Assembly (NCBI GenBank): GCA_002841495.1
Contig: PGZV01000012.1
Span: forward strand, 1-59,990
Source of the DNA: Firmicutes bacterium HGW-Firmicutes-2
GTDB lineage: Bacteria > Bacillota > Clostridia > Lachnospirales > Vallitaleaceae
Length of the DNA: 59,990 bases
Direction of reading: 5' to 3'
The stretch's first letter is position 1. The number at the start of each line of letters is the position of its first letter. The notes beneath the pieces were generated by a model, which worked only from the letters and a program-made list of their open reading frames with translations, was not told the DNA's origin and did no database searches. Positions 8,940-17,121 of the stretch are shown piece by piece. The translations under genes were made by a program, and so were the position numbers.

Positions 8940-9257
8940 CTAAATGAAGACTTTTTGGATCAGCATCATATAGACGACAGTGCCGCTTATGATACTAAGT
9001 AAATTATTACGTTTCCATAGATGCAACACACCTGTTGTAAGGATAGCTATAAGAACCGGCAGACTATGGATATAATCCATAGGATTAATATCTTTAAGAC
9101 TATATATGATCAACATGCTCATGACGGCAGGTGGTAGATATTTTCCAAGATACGTCACCCATAAAGGAGTTTTTTGATGTTTTCCAAACAATATAAAGGG
9201 CGAAATACGTATAAGATAAGTCACCAGTGCCATCACGAGAATCAGTATAAAGGTCAT
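8940..9257 (-). CDS. azlD: AzlD-type branched-chain amino acid transporter subunit
   Basis: Small 105-residue membrane protein with about four hydrophobic segments. It is the partner of AzlC in the AzlCD exporter family for branched-chain amino acids and analogues. The family's early MALVTYLIRISPF segment and length agree. Its ATG overlaps the azlC stop (ATGA), and AGGAGGTG in the azlC tail is the ribosome-binding site, so expression is coupled. The azlC-azlD order is the standard one. Transport direction and substrate are inferred from the family. Confidence 0.85.
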   Translation of the reverse strand: MTFILILVMALVTYLIRISPFILFGKHQKTPLWVTYLGKYLPPAVMSMLIIYSLKDINPMDYIHSLPVLIAILTTGVLHLWKRNNLLSIISGTVVYMMLIQKVFI

Positions 9258-9946
9258 AGATGCACCTCCTTAGATTCAATAAGTGATTTACTGCCCATCA
9301 GGCCGATTAAGATCATCACCATAGCCGGCAAGATCATGTTTTTTGGACCAAAAACCATAACTGCAATGAGAGATGATCCAAGACCAATTAATGAGGGTCG
9401 GTGATCTTTGTACCCCAGCCATTGTTCAATAAAGATGACGACAAACAAAGCTGTCATAGCAAACTCAATACCGGTAGTATCAAAAACTAGCCAAGAACCG
9501 ATAAGATACCCGATAAGCGTCCCGGTAATCCAATAAAGTTGGTTGAGAAAAGAGACGGCAAAGAATAGATTTTCTTGGTCCACATCCTCTTTCAGAGCAA
9601 TGGCACACAATAAGGAATAGGTCTCGTCCGTGAGGGCAAAAATCATATAGTGCTTTTTTATACCAAAAGTTTTAAAAAGGTCGATAAAAGACAAGCCATA
9701 AAATAAATGACGGATATTAACAAATAAAGTAATAATCGCCACCTGCAATATACTGACGGGATTAACTAAAAGCTGTATGGCCAAAAATTGCATAGCACCC
9801 GCATAAACAAGAACACTCATAAGTAGCGCCACCCAAAGATCCAGGTCCGACTTAACAACCAATAAACCAAAAGCAATGCCCACAGAGATATAGCCAAGAA
9901 GTACCGGTATGGTTAACGGAAATGCAGATCTAAAAACACGTTTCAC
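9254..9946 (-). CDS. azlC: AzlC family branched-chain amino acid permease
   Basis: Larger subunit of the AzlCD transporter, 230 residues. It carries the family pattern PLTIPVLLGYISVGIAFG at the N-terminus, then the GAMQF segment near residue 55 and further membrane spans. The chosen start is GTG at 9946, because AGGGGGTG (about 9953-9960 on the minus strand) lies seven bases upstream; an in-frame ATG at 9985 has no site. A candidate minus-strand promoter lies just upstream. Being convergent with ilvD it may balance branched-chain amino acid pools, which is an inference from position. Confidence 0.85.
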   Translation of the reverse strand: MKRVFRSAFPLTIPVLLGYISVGIAFGLLVVKSDLDLWVALLMSVLVYAGAMQFLAIQLLVNPVSILQVAIITLFVNIRHLFYGLSFIDLFKTFGIKKHYMIFALTDETYSLLCAIALKEDVDQENLFFAVSFLNQLYWITGTLIGYLIGSWLVFDTTGIEFAMTALFVVIFIEQWLGYKDHRPSLIGLGSSLIAVMVFGPKNMILPAMVMILIGLMGSKSLIESKEVHL

Positions 9947-9975
9947 GAATACACCCCCTAAAATTAATCCTCTCA

Positions 9976-10004
9976 AGATTACCATAGCGACCCATATATT
10001 TCAA
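9976..10004 (-). promoter_or_regulatory. Candidate promoter of azlCD
   Basis: Reading the minus strand, TTGAAA (9999-10004), a 17-base spacer and TAATCT (9976-9981) precede azlC. Confidence 0.45.
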
Positions 10005-10053
10005 TAAAAATCAATATAGCTCATCTTCATATAAATCTTAGGTTTTCATTTAC

Positions 10054-10099
10054 AAAAAAATAGCGCCAGAATCAGTTATTAAAACCTACTCTAACGCTA
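10054..10099 (-). terminator. Minus-strand terminator
   Basis: On the minus strand TAGCGTTAGAG (10099-10089) pairs with TTCTGGCGCTA (10071-10061) through 11 pairs including three G-T pairs, followed by seven T (10060-10054). The G-T pairs make it minus-strand specific. It closes the phosphohexomutase transcript and/or the structured element at 10117-10274. Confidence 0.8.
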
Positions 10100-10116
10100 A
10101 TTAGTAAACTACAGTA

Positions 10117-10274
10117 AGCCAACATCGACCATGAAGTTCCTGGAAGCAGTGTGTATGATGAGGCTACTTTCTTATGAAATTTGTTAGTCTGCATGGATGC
10201 AGACCGCCGACTTTTGGTGCAGGACGCACCAACTGGAGGCCGTAATCATACACACTGTGGAAGGGTTTTCATGG
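10117..10274. ncRNA. Structured RNA-like repeat element, copy 1
   Basis: A 158-base intergenic element that folds almost entirely into helices. CCATGAA (10129-10135) pairs with TTCATGG (10268-10274). A perfect 13-bp helix joins 10147-10159 to 10245-10257. Two inner hairpins are GTCTGCAT/ATGCAGAC (10187-10204) and TTGGTGC/GCACCAA (10214-10232). Its left 45 bases are almost the same as those of a second copy at 59869. No protein is encoded. Strand is unresolved: a minus-strand terminator lies directly to the left of both copies, which favours the minus strand. Candidates are a mobile-element guide/scaffold RNA or a BOX-like repeat. I do not recognise a named family with confidence. Confidence 0.5.
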
Positions 10275-10297
10275 GACAACCTTAGTATAAACTCCTT

Positions 10298-11989
10298 TTA
10301 CTCCACACTCTCCAATACACCAAGTACAGTCTTTTCAATCAACTCAATATTAGCAACCGCACTCTCATCCGTATCACCTTTGGAATAAATATAGATCTTA
10401 ATCTTCGGCTCTGTACCGGAAGGTCTTACAGCATACCAACTACCGTCATCCAACATATACTTTAAAACATTAGAACTTGGAATATCCATATAACCACCTA
10501 AATAATCAATGGCTTCAACAGTCTTAAAAGTACCAATCGTTTGAGGATAATGGGCTCTATAATGGGTCATCATTCGACCAATTCGACTTTGCCCTTCAAC
10601 GCCATCAAGCACTAAAGAGATTTGTTTTTCTTTATAATAGCCATAGGTTTTATAGATATCCCGAAGCACATCCAATAAGGTTTTACCTTTGGATTTGTAA
10701 TAACCGGCTGCTTCACAAAGCAACATGGTTGCACTGACACCATCTTTATCTCGGACACTTGTGCCAACGGCATAACCGATGCTCTCTTCATAACCTAAAA
10801 TATACTGGTACCCGTTATTAGCGAGCTCAGGTATACGACCGCAAATATTTTTGAAACCGGTTAAAGACTCAAAAGTTGTGAAGCCATAATCAGCAGCGAT
10901 GACTTTGCCAAGATCGCCTGTGACAATAGATTTGACAATGGCCGGCTTGTTAGGTAACAACCCTTTTTCTGCCATGCTTTCTGCAATATATTGAACAAGA
11001 ATGGCACCGGTTTGGTTGCCATTAAAAGGAATATAGTTGCCTTCCTGATCAAGTACTTCAATAGCAAGTCGGTCTGCATCAGGATCAGTCGCAATAAGAA
11101 GTTCAGCACCAATAGATGAACCTAGTTTCTCTGCATACTCAAAAGCCCTAGGGTCTTCAGGATTGGGATAACCAACAGTGGTAAAGTTTGGATCCGGATG
11201 CTCCTGTTCGGGGACAATCGTAATTTGTGTATATCCTTTTTCACGAAGTACACGCATAACCGGGATGCTACCGGCACCATTTAAGGGTGTATAGACAATC
11301 TTGATGTCTTTTATGACATCCTGATCACGAAGGGACAGTGATTTGACCATATGTATGTAAGCATCGTCTTCTTTTTGGCCAAGCATAACCAATAAGCCTT
11401 GATTGAAGGCTTCTTCTTCCGTAATCATCTTAGCACCACCAAAGATAGGTACTTGGTTGATTTTTTCAGTCATACCATCAGCGATATCATCCAGTACCTG
11501 TGCACCATCTTCCCAGTAGACCTTATAGCCAGAGTATTCTTTAGGATTATGGCTGGCGGTCACATTAATGCCGGAAATAGCGTCTAACTGTCTAAGGGTA
11601 TAAGACAATTCAGGTGTAGGTCTTAAACTTTCGAAAAGATAAGCCTTAATGCCGTTAGCGGCAAAAACCAATGCAGTAAGCTTAGCAAATTCAGCTGCAC
11701 GATGTCTGCAATCGTAGGCGATTACGACACCACTGTCCATATATGCTTTTCCGTAACCGATGATATAGTCAGCTATCCCTTGTGTTACCTTGGCAACGAT
11801 ATAAGCGTTCATTCTATTGGTACCGGCCCCAAGTTTACCTCTTAGTCCTGCAGTTCCGAATTCAAGAGATTGATAAAATCGGTCCTGAATTTGGACTGTG
11901 TCATCTTTTAAACTTAATAATTCTTTTTTTGTGATTTCATCCACATGTTCACTGGTTAGCCATGATTCGTATATGTCCATATAATTCAT
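10298..11989 (-). CDS. pgcA: Phosphohexomutase (alpha-phosphoglucomutase/phosphomannomutase)
   Basis: Interconverts glucose-1-phosphate and glucose-6-phosphate (and possibly the mannose phosphates), linking glycolysis to glycogen and envelope polysaccharide precursors. At 563 residues it matches PgcA-type Firmicute enzymes. The phosphoserine is S146 in TASHNP, the metal loop is DPDADR with D302, D304 and D306, the sugar loop is GYEESIGY, and the phosphate-binding loop is RPSGTEPKIKIY near the C-terminus. AGGAG lies seven bases before the ATG. No other genes share its transcript. The structured element and a minus-strand terminator lie downstream of its stop. Confidence 0.92.
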   Translation of the reverse strand: MNYMDIYESWLTSEHVDEITKKELLSLKDDTVQIQDRFYQSLEFGTAGLRGKLGAGTNRMNAYIVAKVTQGIADYIIGYGKAYMDSGVVIAYDCRHRAAEFAKLTALVFAANGIKAYLFESLRPTPELSYTLRQLDAISGINVTASHNPKEYSGYKVYWEDGAQVLDDIADGMTEKINQVPIFGGAKMITEEEAFNQGLLVMLGQKEDDAYIHMVKSLSLRDQDVIKDIKIVYTPLNGAGSIPVMRVLREKGYTQITIVPEQEHPDPNFTTVGYPNPEDPRAFEYAEKLGSSIGAELLIATDPDADRLAIEVLDQEGNYIPFNGNQTGAILVQYIAESMAEKGLLPNKPAIVKSIVTGDLGKVIAADYGFTTFESLTGFKNICGRIPELANNGYQYILGYEESIGYAVGTSVRDKDGVSATMLLCEAAGYYKSKGKTLLDVLRDIYKTYGYYKEKQISLVLDGVEGQSRIGRMMTHYRAHYPQTIGTFKTVEAIDYLGGYMDIPSSNVLKYMLDDGSWYAVRPSGTEPKIKIYIYSKGDTDESAVANIELIEKTVLGVLESVE

Positions 11990-12304
11990 AATAACACTCC
12001 TTTTTTTTATCAGGATAATGGCGTTTTTTTTCTAATCTATGACGGATTGATTTGAGTATAACATTAATAGACATGAAAAGAAATATGTCATTATGTCATT
12101 ATGTATCTGCAAGAAATAAATAATCAAATTCATGTATTGAATGAAATTAAGGTAATTGGAATTTATTGATGATTTATAGAAGAAAATCATGTATAATTAA
12201 CACTAACAATGAGCAAGGTATCAAAACGATATCTTTGCGCTATGAACGACAATATAGGTGAACATCAAGTAGCGCATACAACATTAAATGAAAGAGGTGT
12301 CATA
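11990..12304. other. Intergenic region upstream of pgcA and the flavodiiron gene
   Basis: A 315-base divergent spacer. TATAAT at 12192-12197 is a possible plus-strand -10 box, with only a poor -35 (TTGATG, 20-base spacing). A leader hairpin around 12212-12237 (GCAAGGTATC with GATATCTTTGC, one bulge) follows it. Nothing coding is visible. Confidence 0.4.
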
Positions 12305-13540
12305 ATGAACATAACAACAGTAAGTGAAGGTATATTTAATCTGAGTGTTTCATTGGAAAATATACTATTTGAAGGTATTTGGGAGATTCCTAGAGGGGTT
12401 TCTGTTAATTCATATATTGTCAAAGGTGAAAAAATAGCTTTGGTGGATGGTGTCTGTGGGTGGGATGGCGTTCCTGAACATCTTTTTGAAATGCTTGATC
12501 AGATGAATATGACAATTGAGGATGTGGACTACTTAATTATTAATCACATGGAACCGGATCATTCGGGATGGCTTGAAGATTTAAGAAGTATTAAAGCCAA
12601 TCTAAACATAATCTGTACAAAACCTGCAGAGCAGTTATTGGAAGCTTTTTATGGTCGTGTGGACAACATACGTGTTGTTAAGGACGGAGATACATTAGAC
12701 CTTGGCAACGGTCGCGTTCTGACATTTGCAACTGTGCCTAATGTTCATTGGCCGGATGCTATGGTGACCTATGATACACTGACCCAAACATTGTTTTCTT
12801 GTGATGTTTTCGGGACTTATGGACACATTGAAGGCAAGCATTTTGACGACGATTTAACAGAAGAAGAGTTGGTTATATTTGAGGAAGAGGGTGTTAGATA
12901 CTACTCGAATATTGTAGCGACTTTTTCTGATTTTACAAAGAAAGCATTAGATAAGCTAAAGGATATTGAGATTAAAGTGATTGCACCTGGACATGGCTTA
13001 GTTTGGCGTAAAAACCCAGGTAAAATCATAGATGATTATAAGCGCTATGTCGCCTATCAGAAGGAACCTGATTTACATGAAGTGACGGTACTGTATGGTT
13101 CCATGTATGGCATGACTGAAAAAGCAGCGCTTCATGTGGTAGAGAATCTTAAGCAATATGACGTAAAAGTGAATGTGCATCGAGTGCCTGAAACTTCATG
13201 GGGGACTGTTCTAGCCTCTGTTTGGAATTCATCCGGAATAATTCTTGCGATGCCAACCTATGAATATAAGATGTTTCCCCCTATGGCGGCTGTTCTTGAA
13301 GAACTTGGTAATAAAAAGGTTCATAACCGAAAAGCACTAAGAATCGGCTCATACGGTTGGTCCGGTGGTGCACAAAAAGAGTTGGATGAGATCATGAAGC
13401 ATAAAGGCATGAAATGGACCTTTATTGATCCGGTCGAATTTAAAGGAGCTGCAGATGAATCCGATTACCAAAAAATGGATGAAGGTGTCGAAAAGTTGAT
13501 GGAAATGATCGGCGTATCTGACACAGTCGTTACGGTATAA
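12305..13540 (+). CDS. fprA: Flavodiiron protein (A-type flavoprotein, O2/NO reductase)
   Basis: Cytoplasmic oxygen- or NO-detoxifying enzyme of anaerobes, reducing O2 to water with electrons from rubredoxin or a similar donor. The N-terminal beta-lactamase-like domain (1-250) holds the diiron ligands H81, E83, D85 and H86 in HMEPDHSG, a His in PNVHWPD, an Asp in CDVFGTYG and a His in APGHG. The C-terminal flavodoxin domain starts at VLYGSMYGMTE (about 262), the FMN phosphate loop. The 411-residue length is standard for class A without a fused rubredoxin. ATG at 12305 has AAAGAGGTG upstream; the earlier in-frame ATG at 12209 lacks a site. It stands alone, with the promoter probably in the 12.2 kb region. 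Confidence 0.92.
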   Translation: MNITTVSEGIFNLSVSLENILFEGIWEIPRGVSVNSYIVKGEKIALVDGVCGWDGVPEHLFEMLDQMNMTIEDVDYLIINHMEPDHSGWLEDLRSIKANLNIICTKPAEQLLEAFYGRVDNIRVVKDGDTLDLGNGRVLTFATVPNVHWPDAMVTYDTLTQTLFSCDVFGTYGHIEGKHFDDDLTEEELVIFEEEGVRYYSNIVATFSDFTKKALDKLKDIEIKVIAPGHGLVWRKNPGKIIDDYKRYVAYQKEPDLHEVTVLYGSMYGMTEKAALHVVENLKQYDVKVNVHRVPETSWGTVLASVWNSSGIILAMPTYEYKMFPPMAAVLEELGNKKVHNRKALRIGSYGWSGGAQKELDEIMKHKGMKWTFIDPVEFKGAADESDYQKMDEGVEKLMEMIGVSDTVVTV

Positions 13541-13590
13541 TAAACCTATAGTTCCATTGTAGTATCAGTCATGAAGTGATTTTTTAATAG

Positions 13591-13673
13591 AATGGTTAAA
13601 GGCTCAAGGCTATGTTTCTCTAAGTTCGCATATAAATGTGAACTTTGACTAAAAGTTTTGACGCCTAAATCAT
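13591..13673. repeat. Dispersed intergenic repeat, fullest copy
   Basis: The left part (13591-13632) matches 8832-8873. The middle has a hairpin GTTCGCAT/ATGTGAAC. The right end AGTTTTGACGCCTAAATCA (13654-13672) matches the right end of the palindromic copy near 26312. It fills most of the gap after the flavodiiron gene. Confidence 0.55.
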
Positions 13674-13693
13674 AGAATTGAGTGGATAAGGCT

Positions 13694-13819
13694 ATGGTTG
13701 AGATCATCAATAACCTTAAGCAAAAAGAAATCATTTATCAAAAATCTGTAGACTTACTCAAACAGTATATTGAAAAAAAATACCCTGATTCAACAAGTGC
13801 TTATAGAGTCAGGGAATGA
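13694..13819 (+). CDS. Small ORF overlapping the next gene; probable displaced N-terminus
   Basis: A 41-codon frame, from ATG to TGA, begins MVEIINNLKQKEIIYQ and runs into the start of the next gene in another frame. The two frames meet at a run of eight A (13773-13780). With seven A the small frame would read straight into the 445-residue protein, giving a smooth helical N-terminus. The downstream TTG start lacks a ribosome-binding site, while this ATG has a weak AAGG just upstream. I read it as either a frameshift (sequencing or biological) or a slippage site, not an independent protein. Confidence 0.4.
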   Translation: MVEIINNLKQKEIIYQKSVDLLKQYIEKKYPDSTSAYRVRE

Positions 13820-15107
13820 CCATATTCGAGAATTTAGGAGAGATGACCAGAAACGCATAAAAGAAGCATTATTTTCAGAAGTTTCTCAAAAAGATGTTTT
13901 TTCAATCTGTGCTTATGATATTATGAAGACTTGTGTTGGCTTAGACATGGATGAAGATACTTTTTTAGAACATCTAACCGATTGGATTAATCATCAACAG
14001 TCTATACCGGTTAATCAAGAAACCTTGGTTCATATAACACAAGTCGTCAAAGAAGAACTTCGTATTGAGGAAAACACAGAAGAACCAGATGAAGACAGTC
14101 AAGCTTTGTTGGATCAGTTAGAAGCAGCTTTTATCGCCAATGCGGCACATGCAGATTCAGATTATCTGTTACTTGACCCCAGAACTTTAGATGAAGACTT
14201 TTTTAACACCAATTATGAGGATTTAACCGATCAGCAAACGGATACGTCGGCACCACTTAGTACTTATAATAGTGATGAGACAGAAGATGAGTATCAGGTG
14301 ATGGTAGCCACAGCAGCTTCGGAAGTGAAGGACCCAAGGCCGATTATCGTTGTGGAACGAGAGAGAACCATCGAACCTTTGATTCTAAGGTCGGTCCAAA
14401 ATGAATTTGAAGAAGAGCAGACATGGTTCATGAAGTTGAAAAACTATTTGGATCAAGGTGGCTATAGGCAAGATCTTAAACAATTTGTTATGATCATTGT
14501 CGGCGTTGTTGCTTTGATTGTGGTTGTTGTGGCTCTAATTGGGAAGTTTTTAGAGACAGAAGACAACACCACCGTTTTAAACGACTTGTATATGACATTG
14601 CCTGTTGTCACCACTGAACGCATAGAAGAAAGAGAACATCCTGAAGCGGGAGATATTTTTATTGACGCTACCCATTTAGAGAATAGTATTCAGTATAAAG
14701 AAATTGACAAGACGGCACTAAAAGCTTGGCTTGAAGCACGTAATGCTAAAATCAGTGAAGATGTTTATTTGGAGAATCTTATATATGTATCCGAGTTATA
14801 TGGTGTTAATCCCTTATTGCTGGTTGCTATTACCGGTCAGGAACAGAATTTTGTGCCAAAAGATCATGACTTTGCTGAACTTATGATTAATAATCCATAC
14901 AATGTCTATATGAGTTGGCAGATTTATAATACAGATTTTGATGAGGCAACACGCATCGCATCTAGAACCATCCTAACGTTAAGTGAAGATCGACCACTTG
15001 GCGAAGACCCTGTTAAATGGATTAATCGAAAGTATGCAGAGGACACCGATTGGCATATTGGTGTCAATGCTTTTCTAAGAGAGTTAGAGACGGTAGCTGG
15101 TCAATAA
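13770..15107 (+). CDS. Single-pass membrane protein with lysozyme-like extracellular domain
   Basis: A 445-residue protein I cannot name. Residues 1-235 are acidic and cytoplasmic, apparently low-complexity between 90 and 180. One strong membrane span lies at about 238-260 and is preceded by a basic segment, so the C-terminus should face outside. The C-terminal ~105 residues (about 338-440) begin YVSELYGVNPLLLVAITGQEQ, resembling goose-lysozyme or lytic-transglycosylase domains, with E358 at the place of a catalytic Glu. Cell-wall cleavage is possible, but catalysis is not shown. The assigned TTG start has no ribosome-binding site and sits at an A8 run; the true N-terminus probably lies in the upstream frame (see 13694). 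Confidence 0.6.
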   Translation: MKKNTLIQQVLIESGNDHIREFRRDDQKRIKEALFSEVSQKDVFSICAYDIMKTCVGLDMDEDTFLEHLTDWINHQQSIPVNQETLVHITQVVKEELRIEENTEEPDEDSQALLDQLEAAFIANAAHADSDYLLLDPRTLDEDFFNTNYEDLTDQQTDTSAPLSTYNSDETEDEYQVMVATAASEVKDPRPIIVVERERTIEPLILRSVQNEFEEEQTWFMKLKNYLDQGGYRQDLKQFVMIIVGVVALIVVVVALIGKFLETEDNTTVLNDLYMTLPVVTTERIEEREHPEAGDIFIDATHLENSIQYKEIDKTALKAWLEARNAKISEDVYLENLIYVSELYGVNPLLLVAITGQEQNFVPKDHDFAELMINNPYNVYMSWQIYNTDFDEATRIASRTILTLSEDRPLGEDPVKWINRKYAEDTDWHIGVNAFLRELETVAGQ

Positions 15108-15184
15108 GGGAAACCTTAAACAGGTTCAGACAGTTTCATAAAAACAGAATAAATAAAAATAAATGTCTTGTATAGGAGATGGAT

Positions 15185-15826
15185 ATGATTAATTTTGAAT
15201 TGATTAAGGGAGAGTTGTTAGAACAAAATGTTGATGTTGTTTTAAACCTGACAAATCAGAACTTGGATTATAAGGGTGGTTTAAATGACTTCATTTACCA
15301 AAGTGCAGGTGAGAGTTTGGGTAAAGAATGTGGTGAACTTGGAGGTTGCTCAACCGGTAAGGCCAAGTTAACCATGTCCTATGACCTTGAAGGGAATGGC
15401 ATAGGATGGATTATCCATGCTGTCGGTCCTAGGTATGCTGGTGGTATGTATTTTGAAGACGATTTACTGGCAGATAGTTATCAAGCGGTACTTGCGTTAA
15501 CCATCAATTACAAAAAACATTATTTGAAACAATGCTTGGATGTGTTGGACAAATATATCGGTCATCTAGATGCATCTGCAAAGATCGCTTATACACAAGA
15601 CACAAAATCTGAACTTATGGATTATTTTGAACATCATCCTATTAAATCAATTGCCCTTCAATCCATTAGTACAGGCGTATATGGTTACCCTATTGATGAA
15701 GCAGCAAAAATAGCCGTTAGGACCATAAAAAGTTTTTGTAATGAACATGATCATCTGGAAAAGGTTATTATGGTTTGTCAGGATAAAATTACCTATGAAA
15801 CCTATAAAAAATATATGAGTAAGTAA
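15185..15826 (+). CDS. Macro domain protein
   Basis: A 213-residue macro-domain (ADP-ribose binding) protein. The opening VDVVLNLTNQNLDYKGGLND corresponds to the family's VNAAN plus GGGV segment, and IIHAVGPRY and SISTGVYGYP are the other two ligand-loop signatures. Families of this fold bind or hydrolyse ADP-ribose, 1''-phosphate derivatives or O-acetyl-ADP-ribose. The classical catalytic Asn in VNAAN appears here as N in NLTNQN, so activity is uncertain. About 60 residues between the HAVGPRY and STGVYG motifs form an insertion. ATG at 15185 is chosen because AGGAG (15174-15178) is six bases upstream; ATG at 15179 overlaps that site. Confidence 0.8.
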   Translation: MINFELIKGELLEQNVDVVLNLTNQNLDYKGGLNDFIYQSAGESLGKECGELGGCSTGKAKLTMSYDLEGNGIGWIIHAVGPRYAGGMYFEDDLLADSYQAVLALTINYKKHYLKQCLDVLDKYIGHLDASAKIAYTQDTKSELMDYFEHHPIKSIALQSISTGVYGYPIDEAAKIAVRTIKSFCNEHDHLEKVIMVCQDKITYETYKKYMSK

Positions 15827-15878
15827 CAAGAGAAAATAATAGGTCAATTGAATGTTTAAGAAAAAGGAGATGGATCAT

Positions 15879-16487
15879 ATGCGACAAAGTATATCAATGG
15901 ATAAGTCTTGGGTTGTTGTTATTGTACTGTTTTTTATATTTCCGCCCCTTGGGTTTATAGCAATCATTGCTAAGGTTATTTACATGATACTACAATCTCA
16001 AAATAATAAAGAAGGTGGCTATTCTAAGGACTATAAAGATGTTAGGAAATTTGTCCCGAAACCAAGGACAGAAAATATCAGAAAACCGGTAAAAACATCC
16101 TATGCTAGTGAAGTAAGGGAAATGGGTGAAGTGAGTGATGCCGGTGAAGTTGGAAATGTGGTAGATGTTAGCGTCAATAAGCCGATAGACTTTGTAGTGG
16201 AACAAAATACAGAAGTATCGAATACAGACATTCAAAATACAGAGATGAAAGCTCAACCGGGCACCACTCCGGATTTAACCATCGAAAAAGTAAAGATTGA
16301 TACCGTTGTGTCCGTTGAGGAACTTGAGAAAAAGCTGCACACAAAGCAAGATGCATTTGAATCCGGTCAACCATTAAAAGTCATTGTCTGTAGTATGTGC
16401 GGTACCGAGAACTCTATTTACAAAATCGATGTGTTTGAAACGCCAAGTTGTAAACAGTGTGGTATGCTACTTCTAGACCGCTCTTAA
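15879..16487 (+). CDS. Membrane protein with C-terminal zinc ribbon
   Basis: A 202-residue protein of unknown function. An N-terminal hydrophobic region (about 8-40) could span the membrane once or twice around a PP turn. A long polar, Glu/Val-rich linker follows. The C-terminus holds two CxxC pairs (CSMCG and CKQCG, about 22 residues apart), a zinc ribbon. This layout is common in small Firmicute membrane proteins with no assigned role. AAGGAG (15864-15869) points to ATG 15879, and the earlier in-frame ATGs at 15852 and 15870 are less well placed. It follows the macro-domain gene by about 50 bases and may share its transcript. Confidence 0.65.
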   Translation: MRQSISMDKSWVVVIVLFFIFPPLGFIAIIAKVIYMILQSQNNKEGGYSKDYKDVRKFVPKPRTENIRKPVKTSYASEVREMGEVSDAGEVGNVVDVSVNKPIDFVVEQNTEVSNTDIQNTEMKAQPGTTPDLTIEKVKIDTVVSVEELEKKLHTKQDAFESGQPLKVIVCSMCGTENSIYKIDVFETPSCKQCGMLLLDRS

Positions 16488-16665
16488 GGAAAATTAAGAT
16501 ACTTAAACGATATATGGGGTTTATTATGGAGCGTTTATACGTTATAATGGTTAGAGTATCAAACTATATGGTTGACTTTTACATATTTCTGTATATGTGC
16601 TTAAAGAAATTTGGTTTTGACTCTTATCTATGCAAGTGTTACTAATTTTATTTGGAGATAAATTT

Positions 16666-17100
16666 ATGAATGTTATGAATAAAGATAAAATAGTAAAATA
16701 CATTTTACTTGTAATGGTTTTTATACTCCTGTCAGGTTGTCGACCCATTGAGGGGTTAGAGCCAAGTGAAGGACCAACAGAACCAGTAGAGGCTCCTGTT
16801 TCGGAAGATGAAATACCATTAGAACCGGAGACACCTGAATCTGAGGAAACGGGTATTTTACATGTTCAGATTATTGCAGATGTTCTAAATGTACGAGAAA
16901 CAGCTTCGATTAATAGTACCATCGTTGATAAAGTAAAAGAAAACGCCGTTTTTGAAGTCTTGGAAGAAGCTAAGGATGCAGACGACCAGGTTTGGTATAA
17001 GATTAAAACAGAGCAGGAAGTTTTGGGTTGGATTTTCGGTGCTTACTGTATTCCTGTAGATGATGAAGAGTCATTAGATACAACTGTGAGTGATGGATGA
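16666..17100 (+). CDS. SH3-domain lipoprotein
   Basis: A 144-residue secreted lipoprotein. A charged N-terminus and hydrophobic stretch lead to the lipobox LLSGC, with C25 as the lipidated cysteine. An acidic Pro/Glu-rich linker (about 27-60) follows, then a bacterial SH3 domain (about 65-135) with the standard LNVRETAS start and a VLGWIFGAYC end. Such domains bind peptidoglycan or cell-surface ligands. GGAG (16654-16657) lies eight bases before ATG 16666; the earlier in-frame ATG at 16630 would add residues before the signal and is rejected. No enzymatic domain is present. Confidence 0.8.
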   Translation: MNVMNKDKIVKYILLVMVFILLSGCRPIEGLEPSEGPTEPVEAPVSEDEIPLEPETPESEETGILHVQIIADVLNVRETASINSTIVDKVKENAVFEVLEEAKDADDQVWYKIKTEQEVLGWIFGAYCIPVDDEESLDTTVSDG

Positions 17101-17121
17101 GAACAGAGAGGGCTGGCGCAA

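Noticed and set aside
10197-10388. A 63-codon plus-strand frame across the structured element and the end of pgcA
   Set aside because: It has no ribosome-binding site and is explained by the helices of the element and the antisense of pgcA.
13546-13734. A 62-codon minus-strand frame after the flavodiiron gene
   Set aside because: It covers the dispersed repeat, has no ribosome-binding site and shows no recognisable protein features.
16457-16645. A 62-codon plus-strand frame between the zinc-ribbon and SH3 genes
   Set aside because: It begins inside the previous gene, lacks a ribosome-binding site and has composition typical of AT-rich spacer.
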